Source: Pomphorhynchus laevis (lineage: Eukaryota; Acanthocephala; Palaeacanthocephala; Echinorhynchida; Pomphorhynchidae). Taken from it: a stretch of 64,000 nt of DNA. The DNA lies in NCBI GenBank assembly GCA_012934845.2, contig WNNJ02001979.1, positions 1 through 64,000 on the forward strand. Direction: 5' to 3'. The translations under genes were made by a program, and so were the position numbers. This document shows, piece after piece, positions 57,728 through 64,000 of the stretch (position 1 is the stretch's first letter; each line of letters begins with the position of its first letter). Under the pieces are notes generated by a model. The model ran no database searches. It saw only the letters and a program-made list of their open reading frames with translations, and was not told the DNA's origin.

Positions 57728-59080
57728 CTAGCGAAGAAGACAAAGAGGAGAGATTGGACAGCATCGAATTTTTGGCCTTGTGTGTACAACGTGAAAATTT
57801 CCGTTGATTTGACGTATAGATAAGGATGACTCGCCGTTTGTTTTACGTCGATGTTTCTCAATGCGAGCTAAATTGAGCTGGGCAATATCAGAAGGGGAGC
57901 GGTCAGGAAAGATACGACAAATAGATGAAGTAGTAAGAAGTTTTAAACGTTGGGTGAGTACCGAAGAGGCATGTGAACTATGTCGGAAAACGATTTTTAA
58001 GAGTGGAGAACTGAGATGATTGGATTTGGTGAATTTGTTTAAACGAAAAAAGGATACAGGAGCGATATTATTAAAGAGGGATGGGTTATCATCAGGAAGA
58101 ATGGTTGCTAGGATAGACCTGAAAGCAGATACATCATCATCGAGGCGAGATTGTGGAGAAGCAGATTCGGAAGGCTCTAAGTTTGATATGATAATACAGC
58201 GATTGCGCGAAGGAAAACGATTTAGTGGAAGTGGTGGACAGACAGAGCTGGTAGGAGTCGAGGCAGATGAGCAGATAGAAGTGGAAATGACAGGGGTGCT
58301 TGATAGAGAATTAATATTGGTTGGAGCAGGTGTGAAAGTAGCGGGGTGTTGAATCACTTGATCGGAAATGTTACTGGAAATGATTTTGATGGAAGGATGT
58401 AAATTATTGAGAAGTGATACGGGGGAGGTCGAGTAAGGAGAATTAAGATAGGTTGGAGTATGTGTAACAGGAGTGGAGTGTTGAATCGGTTGATCAGAGG
58501 TGTTATTGGATATGATTGTTACGGAATGATGTAAATTATTGAGAAGTGATACCGGGGAGGTCGAGTAAGGAGTACGTGAAGAGAATAAAGATGTTTGAGA
58601 TTTATTTAGATTGGGGAAGGAATAGGAAAGAGGAGGTACGAGATGAAAAGCTTTACCGTTAGCATTGTTAGAATGAGAAAGATTAATGGAAGTTTTGTAA
58701 GTAGTTGAACGAGGAGTATGTGAGAGAGTAGGTTTAATAATGGGATTATATGATGCGTAGTCAGGTGTTGATGCGAGCTTAACATCTAATACAGCATTGG
58801 TCTGAGTGGTCGTGTGTGATACAGGAGTAGATGAGCAGGATAACTGTAGTAGTCGTACTGATGTACAAAAATCGCAAGTGAAATGTTTACGTTTATACAC
58901 TGAGTGGTCGGATATTTTAACACGAACAAGTGTCCATACATCGCAATCTTTGGAATCGCATCCAACTTCAAAGATGGTATAACCATCAATGCATTCTGAT
59001 GTGGAAGATTCTTGATCAGGAATAGTGATCTGAGATCGCGATTTTTTAGGCATGACCTTTTTTCTATAGATTGAGCTCAA
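57728..59080 (-). CDS. LINE copy C ORF1 protein
   Basis: 450-codon open frame, the longest intact frame of the element. Residues 20-75 hold cysteines spaced CDSKDC...CDFC with an intervening tryptophan, as in a zinc-binding finger; residues 85-290 are repetitive Ser/Thr/Pro (two similar copies of YSTSPVSLLNNLHxSxxIIS); residues 300-400 are better ordered (RFPSRNRCIIISNLEPSESA, IAPVSFFRLNKFTKSN, SSPLLKIVFRH), likely an RNA-binding domain of the RRM/transposase-22 type found in LINE ORF1s. Transposon protein, not a host gene. Confidence 0.75.
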   Translation of the reverse strand: MSSIYRKKVMPKKSRSQITIPDQESSTSECIDGYTIFEVGCDSKDCDVWTLVRVKISDHSVYKRKHFTCDFCTSVRLLQLSCSSTPVSHTTTQTNAVLDVKLASTPDYASYNPIIKPTLSHTPRSTTYKTSINLSHSNNANGKAFHLVPPLSYSFPNLNKSQTSLFSSRTPYSTSPVSLLNNLHHSVTIISNNTSDQPIQHSTPVTHTPTYLNSPYSTSPVSLLNNLHPSIKIISSNISDQVIQHPATFTPAPTNINSLSSTPVISTSICSSASTPTSSVCPPLPLNRFPSRNRCIIISNLEPSESASPQSRLDDDVSAFRSILATILPDDNPSLFNNIAPVSFFRLNKFTKSNHLSSPLLKIVFRHSSHASSVLTQRLKLLTTSSICRIFPDRSPSDIAQLNLARIEKHRRKTNGESSLSIRQINGNFHVVHTRPKIRCCPISPLCLLR

Positions 59081-59373
59081 TCCGCGAGCGTAGCGAGCGG
59101 AACTGACAGGAATAATCTGGAACTGACAGGAATAATTGTATTTACTTTAGATCTCAAACTGTTTTAAGGTTTGAGATTCATACTTAATTTCTCTTGTTAT
59201 CACCTTTATAGGTTTTCTGAATGTATTTGTTTGTAATAAGTTATTAGCGAATTCCACATAATCAGAACTCTATAAACATTTTCACAAGTTATCGTAAGTT
59301 GTCGTAGTATCGTTGGTTATCGTAGTTATCATAGTCTTAAGTTGTCGTATCTTATTAAAAATTAAAAGTATTT

Positions 59374-60006
59374 AATTTTTGGCCTTGTGTGTACAACGTG
59401 AAAATTTCCGTTGATTTGACGTATAGATAAGGATGACTCGCCGTTTGTTTTACGTCGATGTTTCTCAATGCGAGCTAAATTGAGCTGGGCAATATCAGAA
59501 GGGGAGCGGTCAGGAAAGATACGACAAATAGATGAAGTAGTAAGAAGTTTTAAACGTTGGGTGAGTACCGAAGAGGCATGTGAACTATGTCGGAAAACGA
59601 TTTTTAAGAGTGGAGAACTGAGATGATTGGATTTGGTGAATTTGTTTAAACGAAAAAAGGATACAGGAGCGATATTATTAAAGAGGGATGGGTTATCATC
59701 AGGAAGAATGGTTGCTAGGATAGACCTGAAAGCAGATACATCATCATCGAGGCGAGATTGTGGAGAAGCAGATTCGGAAGGCTCTAAGTTTGATATGATA
59801 ATACAGCGATTGCGCGAAGGAAAACGATTTAGTGGAAGTGGTGGACAGACAGAGCTGGTAGGAGTCGAGGCAGATGAGCAGATAGAAGTGGAAATGACAG
59901 GGGTGCTTGATAGAGAATTAATATTGGTTGGAGCAGGTGTGAAAGTAGCGGGGTGTTGAATCACTTGATCGGAAATGTTACTGGAAATGATTTTGATGGA
60001 AGGATG
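59374..60006 (-). repeat. Exact 633-bp duplication of LINE ORF1
   Basis: Matches 57,767-58,399 base for base at an offset of 1,607 as far as I can read, so the antisense and sense open frames in both are identical. It lies 237 bp beyond the 5' end of copy C. Either a very recent duplication or an assembly artefact. Confidence 0.93.
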
Positions 60007-60130
60007 ACAACTCTTTAAGTTGTCAACCTCAACTCTTTAAGGATGACAACTCAAGACAACTCTTTTAACCAGTGACAATGTCTCAAATATAGTACCTAAG
60101 AGTTTCAGACCGACTACCTAATTGCTTAAG
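60007..60130. other. Short direct repeats at the edge of the duplication
   Basis: GGATGACAACTC and AACTCTTTAAG recur within 60,001-60,070, a scrambled junction typical of template slippage. Confidence 0.6.
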
Positions 60131-60850
60131 GACACATTTTTCAACATTTAACTATAATCCAATAGATTCGCAACAACTGGGTAGAGAGTTCAGATCCTTT
60201 TGTAACGATACTCAATCAGCAGGATTTCTAATGATCGACCAAATCTTTAGATCGTTTACAAAAGCTATATGATAAAATGATAAACGGCGTAGAAAATCAT
60301 TCATAAAGATTATATAGAGCAGTGGGCCAAAGACTGATCCTTGCGACACTTCAGGATTTCTAATGATCGACCAAATCTTTAGATCGTTTACAAAAGCTAT
60401 ATGATAAAATGATAAACGGCGTAGAAAATCATTCATAAAGATTATATAGAGCAGTGGGCCAAAGACTGATCCTTGCGACACTTCATAATTAGCATTCACC
60501 GAATCAGAAAGCATACCTTTTACACAAACTCTGAAAGGCATATTCGATAGAAATTGCCTGACCCCTTACAAATATGAATTGAGTCCATAGTAATACAGTA
60601 ACGAGACGATGGGGTCATGTGGCACTCTATCAGAGTCTTTCGAAAGTCGAGGAAGATTATATGAACCTGAAACCCAGTACTCAGAGCATCTGTCAATTTT
60701 TCAAGGACATTTAGTAGAATAGTTAAGCATGAACGTCCAATCCTGAAACCATGTTGAGAATCAACCAATATATGATTACAGTCCAGATGATCCCAATTTT
60801 ACTAGCAATCAGTCTTTCTAATTTAGCTGATCTTAATATTAGGTTCTTAT
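60130..60850 (-). mobile_element. CR1-like LINE fragment D, RT core
   Basis: Minus strand VDSQHGFRIGRSCLTILLNV, QVHIIFLDFRKTLIE, then MPFRVCVKGMLSDSVNANYE, VSQGSVFGPLLYIIFMNDFL, HIAFVNDLKIWSIIRNPAD. This is an RT of the type whose usual text is FLDFxKAFD..SGVPQGSVLGPLLFxIYINDL..FADDxKIW. The FADD site reads FVND, so it is dead. A different family from copy C. Confidence 0.85.
60220..60483 (-). repeat. 132-bp exact tandem duplication within the RT core
   Basis: 60,220-60,351 and 60,352-60,483 are identical. 132 is 44 codons, so VSQGSVFGPLLYIIF through IIRNP is repeated in frame in one 109-codon open frame. Confidence 0.95.
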
Positions 60851-61329
60851 TAACCGAAATGAAGATAGTTAAATTTTTAGTTTCTCTTGTCTTCCATCAA
60901 ATTTAGATCGATGAAATATACTATATGTATTAGACTACGAGGATGATGTGAATAGCTTAAGATAAATGGTTTTAGCTCATATCGACTATGCAAAATTCGT
61001 ATTAAAATAAGGAAATTAAAAAATATAAAGAAATGAATTTACGGTCTAGCGTGTGGATTAATGTTATATGAATTTGCTATGCATATCCGTGCAAGAACAG
61101 CAATGTCTTAAAAATATCAAATTATTAGCATATAGGATAATGTTTTCATCCTAGATAAAACGTTTTCATCTAGGATCACGTTTTGATCACGTTTTCTCGT
61201 TATGATGTTTTTCTTCAGTTTTTATTTCTTGTGTTTCAACTTTCTATGAGCCCTTGACTCTTAAGTTGTTGTATGTAATAATATAATATAACTTTTTAAT
61301 ATTTATTATTATTCAAATATTTTTACACA

Positions 61330-61940
61330 TTAAAGGTTACCCGCTAATGGGCTAACTCTCCCGGCCCACCATCCACAACTCTCCTGGAACACCATCCACA
61401 TCCGCATCAAAATCCACCTTCTTCTCGTAACAGAGGTTCAATCGCGACACAAGAACAAATGTCAGACAGGGACCTAGCAATAACGTCACGAACAGCATTA
61501 TGACGAATCGTAGGCAAACCTCCTCGTTTACAAGCTAAAGCGTGAGTGGTGTCCATCTTACTTCCACAACTGCACTCTGGATATGGCAAATATGTGGGGG
61601 TTTATCCGTATCGACATCATAATGCATCCACGAACTCAATAGAGCTTAAATAAAATTTTTCAGATCGAATCGGTAAGGATGTGTGTGCAATTGAATTTAC
61701 CTCATCGGTATTCATCCGCGTAAGTGCAAGTTGTAACTTGTCATTAAATTCCTGTTCAAGACGACTTGAGACACTTCGCAATGTTGCTGTCTGATGTTGA
61801 TTTAGTGCATCTCCTGTAAGACCAGAATCATTTGTACCACAGAGAGACTGCGAGCAAGAGTACTTCAACAAACATAAATTAGAATACTGGAGGGATGAAA
61901 CCACTGTGTTAACATTAGTTACAGCAAAAGTCACAGATTA
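61330..61940 (-). mobile_element. RT-linked nuclease family, zinc-knuckle region
   Basis: Minus strand: a 105-codon frame ending SIEFVDAL, followed after a stop by YPECSCGSKMDTTHALACKR, GGLPTIRHNAVRDVIARSLS, DICSCVAIEP. The CxCG...TxxHAxxCxxGG...RHNxxRD signature belongs to the same broad RT-protein family as the 24.1 and 33.7 kb pieces. The nuclease domain that should follow is gone; instead there is a short repeat (CCACCATCCACAACTCTCC-like text at 61,368-61,400). Confidence 0.7.
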
Positions 61941-61954
61941 ATTAGTCAATTATT

Positions 61955-62060
61955 GAAATGGAATTGGATTCGGCGTTTGAAGCACGGCATTGATGTTGAT
62001 TGGCGTATATGAATGGGCAGATTATTCCACGAGAAAGGAGCAGCCACAACGAAAGAGCGG
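61955..62060 (-). mobile_element. Copy C-like LINE 3' piece (minus)
   Basis: Matches 54,887-55,000 with some changes (GCGTTTGAAGCACGGC, GGCGTATATGAATGGGCAGA). First of three stacked pieces. Confidence 0.8.
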
Positions 62061-62064
62061 AAGC

Positions 62065-62424
62065 CAAAAGAGGAATCGTTGCTTTCCGCCTTGTAACTCT
62101 TCATACCCTTTCATTTCTCAATCTTCCTTTTCTTGATAATTCTCGTCCTGTTTACTGTTACTTGCGTTCCTGTAATTCCCTTCTTTTACATGTCCCAAAC
62201 TACTCTACCTCCTTTGGACTCCGCTCCTTCATTATGGCTGCTCCTCTATCGTGGAACCATCTGCCCATTCATATACACCAATCAACTTCCTTGCCGTGCT
62301 TCAAACGACAAATCCGATCCCATTTAAACAATTTATCTACTTGACTTTTTCATTTTTGTTTGTGGACTTGTAAGCGTACAGCTTGTACACATTTGCCACA
62401 TTAAATAAATTTGTATTTGTATTG
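62065..62424 (+). mobile_element. Copy C-like LINE 3' end (plus)
   Basis: Plus strand reads [58 protein letters not shown] and then the 3' tail CATTTGCCACATTAAATAAA followed by short TTTGTATTTGTATTG and GTAGTGTAGTG repeats, the microsatellite-like end expected of CR1-type LINEs. Confidence 0.88.
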
Positions 62425-62805
62425 TAGTGTAGTGTAGTTTGGGACATGTAAAAGAAGGGAATTACGTGAACGCAAGGAGCAGTAAACAGGACGAGAATTG
62501 TCGAGAAAAAAGGTTGAGAAATGAAGGGGTATGAAAAGTTACAAGGCGGAAAGCAACGACAAGAAGACGAATTTGAACACTACAATAAATTGTAGGCAAA
62601 TCGAGAGAAACAAGATGGTGGGATGTATGATCAAAACGACGAAGACGGAGAACTCGGATGGCTGCGCTGATGATGCGTTGTAAAGGAAGAAGAATGGATT
62701 TAAGTGAGTTGGAAAATAGACTACGACAATAATCAAGTCTTGAAAAAATGAGAGAAGATATGAGAGTCATACGTGAAGGGAAATCGATCAATCTACGAAT
62801 ATAAT
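62425..62805 (-). mobile_element. Copy C-like LINE internal piece (minus)
   Basis: Minus strand [56 protein letters not shown]. Homologous to 55,030-55,390. Points away from the neighbouring plus-strand piece, so 62,065-62,805 is a tail-to-tail fold-back; the 3' tail itself is missing here. Confidence 0.85.
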
Positions 62806-64000
62806 ATTATTAAATATAATATATTTATAATATATAATATATTAAATATAAAAATTATTAATGTTATAATAATATTGACGATACGTAATAAACGTAATTA
62901 TAAGTATTATATTTTAACAATTTTAAGACACTAACGCATAGTTCTTTAAAACTAATGAATAGTTTGTGAGTGACACACGATTAAATAAGATGAGTACGTC
63001 TCATCAAATGTAATGTTTACAAGCTATGGTGATTATAAATGATACTAATAAAATACAATTTGTGCAGTATCCACAAATTTTGTGAACTTTTTAATGTGGT
63101 AACCTCTTCGTCTTGCGTTCAAGTTTCTTGATTCGAGGTCGCTTAAGGTTCTTATGCATGATGTTGTTTTAAGTCATTTACTGTACGCCTCGCAACGCGT
63201 ATATTGTACTTAAGGAGAACAAAATCAATCGCAAAAGCTGCCTTGAGCAACAAACTGATGTCAAGTTATCTCAACTCGTACAGGAGAAGGAAAGCCTTGT
63301 TCTTTAGAAAAACAGGTAAACTCTGTAGCATGTTGATTAAGCTTCAGGAGGATCTGGATGTATAAGTCTGAGTAAGGTGGTCTAATCTGTATGTATGTGG
63401 TCTGAGTAAGGTTCAAAATTTAATGATTTTAAAATGAATAAATAAAAAGTTTGTCTATTTAAGATAGAAAAACATCAAAAACCATTAGTTGATTAGCAAA
63501 ATTTGTTTAAAGGTCTTCGAACAAGAATTGTACATTATTATTACTCCTTTATGTATATTTTTAATAAATGAAGACAGAAACGAAAGAAAGACAGCAATGT
63601 TACAATTGAGTATATAGATGGCCCGAAGAAAAGACAAAAATTATTGTCAAAAAGCGCTACATAAGATTCCAGAAGTAGCATAGCTAATTGGAACGCTGAA
63701 AGGTTTTGCAATGCATTATTTTTTATACTTCAGGTCTATAGTCGGATGGCTGTTTTGACCGCTCACAGATAAAAATGAAAAACAGAAAAAATCAAAATAG
63801 AAAAAATGCGCAGATCATGTGGATAAAAGAGAAGAATCTTCACAGGAAATATATAACTATACGTGACAATTATTATTGCTGAACTACTTTTTTTCTCAAT
63901 ATTGTGATCAGACAAAATGATACTTTTACGTGTCAAAGTCTTGTAATAATTGTCTAAGTAGAAGTAATTGTGAGTGAATAAAAGAGAGAAATGATCTAAT
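62806..64000. other. Unassigned right end
   Basis: AT-rich at first (62,800-62,900). A stretch at 63,205-63,307 translates (+) to KINRKSCLEQQTDVKLSQLV then QEKESLVL and a stop, coiled-coil-like but too short and isolated to call. Nothing else recognised. Confidence 0.45.

Larger units (their letters stand above)
54805..59137 (-). mobile_element. CR1/L2-like LINE copy C, almost full length
   Basis: About 4.3 kb. ORF1 (59,080-57,728, 450 codons) has a Cys-rich N-terminus (EVGCDSKDCDVW...FTCDFC, PHD-like spacing) and a long Ser/Pro/Thr region. ORF2 begins in the overlap near 57,764: endonuclease text FNTRSILHKADLLLDIF, CITESWHSDS, SNHGGIVAIARHP and later LSITDPGFSDHFLVIL (the SDH motif). RT: VSLDLSSAFDIVDHSILFHR, GVPQGSVSGHILF, FIQYADNILIYAHA, LSLNPDKSK, then [19 protein letters not shown] and LSWNHLPIHIRQST. 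At least three frame changes break ORF2, and the catalytic YADD reads YADN, so it is inactive. The 5' edge has GGAACTGACAGGAATAAT twice (59,099-59,137). Confidence 0.9.

Noticed and set aside
58020-58352. 110-codon plus-strand frame, repeated at 59,627-59,959
   Set aside because: Antisense shadow of LINE ORF1; it appears twice only because the DNA is duplicated.
63205-63307. Coiled-coil-like frame ending QEKESLVL
   Set aside because: About 30 codons with no splice context, no neighbouring exon and no family match.

Overview
This is a stretch of a very AT-rich animal (metazoan) nuclear genome. It holds parts of two widely conserved host genes, split by introns that are crowded with decayed transposable elements. 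There is no sign of a prokaryote: no operons, no ribosome binding sites, no rRNA, tRNA or CRISPR arrays. The standard genetic code fits, since reading through the spliced host exons needs no reassigned stop. I cannot name the species. The mix of CR1-, RTE- and R2-like non-LTR retrotransposons, Penelope-like elements and a hAT transposon is common in invertebrates, including parasitic worms.

1-22,535 (+ strand): the 3' part of a HEATR5 (HEATR5A/B-type HEAT-repeat) gene. Eleven exons join in phase and end in the family's typical C-terminal signature (TIKLKT..F). The gene runs in from beyond the left edge. 28,206-51,267 (- strand): a complete importin-5 (IPO5/RanBP5/karyopherin beta-3) gene, 17 coding exons, 1,102 codons, co-linear with the roughly 1,097-residue human protein. 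The two genes converge tail to tail across about 5.7 kb. Both show a two-size intron pattern: 10 introns of 41-53 bp and many of 0.9-5.7 kb. Almost all mobile-element debris sits in the long ones.

51,300-62,805: a non-LTR retrotransposon graveyard upstream of IPO5. It contains an almost full-length CR1/L2-like LINE (54,805-59,137), older relatives, an exact 633-bp duplication of part of that LINE, a 132-bp in-frame tandem duplication in another RT fragment, and LINE 3' ends stacked in alternating orientation. 62,806-64,000 shows nothing I recognise.

The most interesting structures are these. (a) A retroelement C-terminal region at 9.85-11.62 kb runs forward and then abruptly continues on the opposite strand between two equal 268-bp inverted copies, the mark of a recombination-driven inversion. 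(b) A dispersed repeat carries CTGATGA-N14-GAAA with fixed spacing at several sites, which resembles the core of a hammerhead ribozyme. (c) A set of Penelope-type 3' ends shares a CTGAAGA-hairpin-GAAA block, one of which seems to have expanded into an 18-bp satellite. (d) A 116-bp intronic minisatellite has partly alternating units. (e) IPO5 contains a GC-AG intron and several introns under 55 bp.
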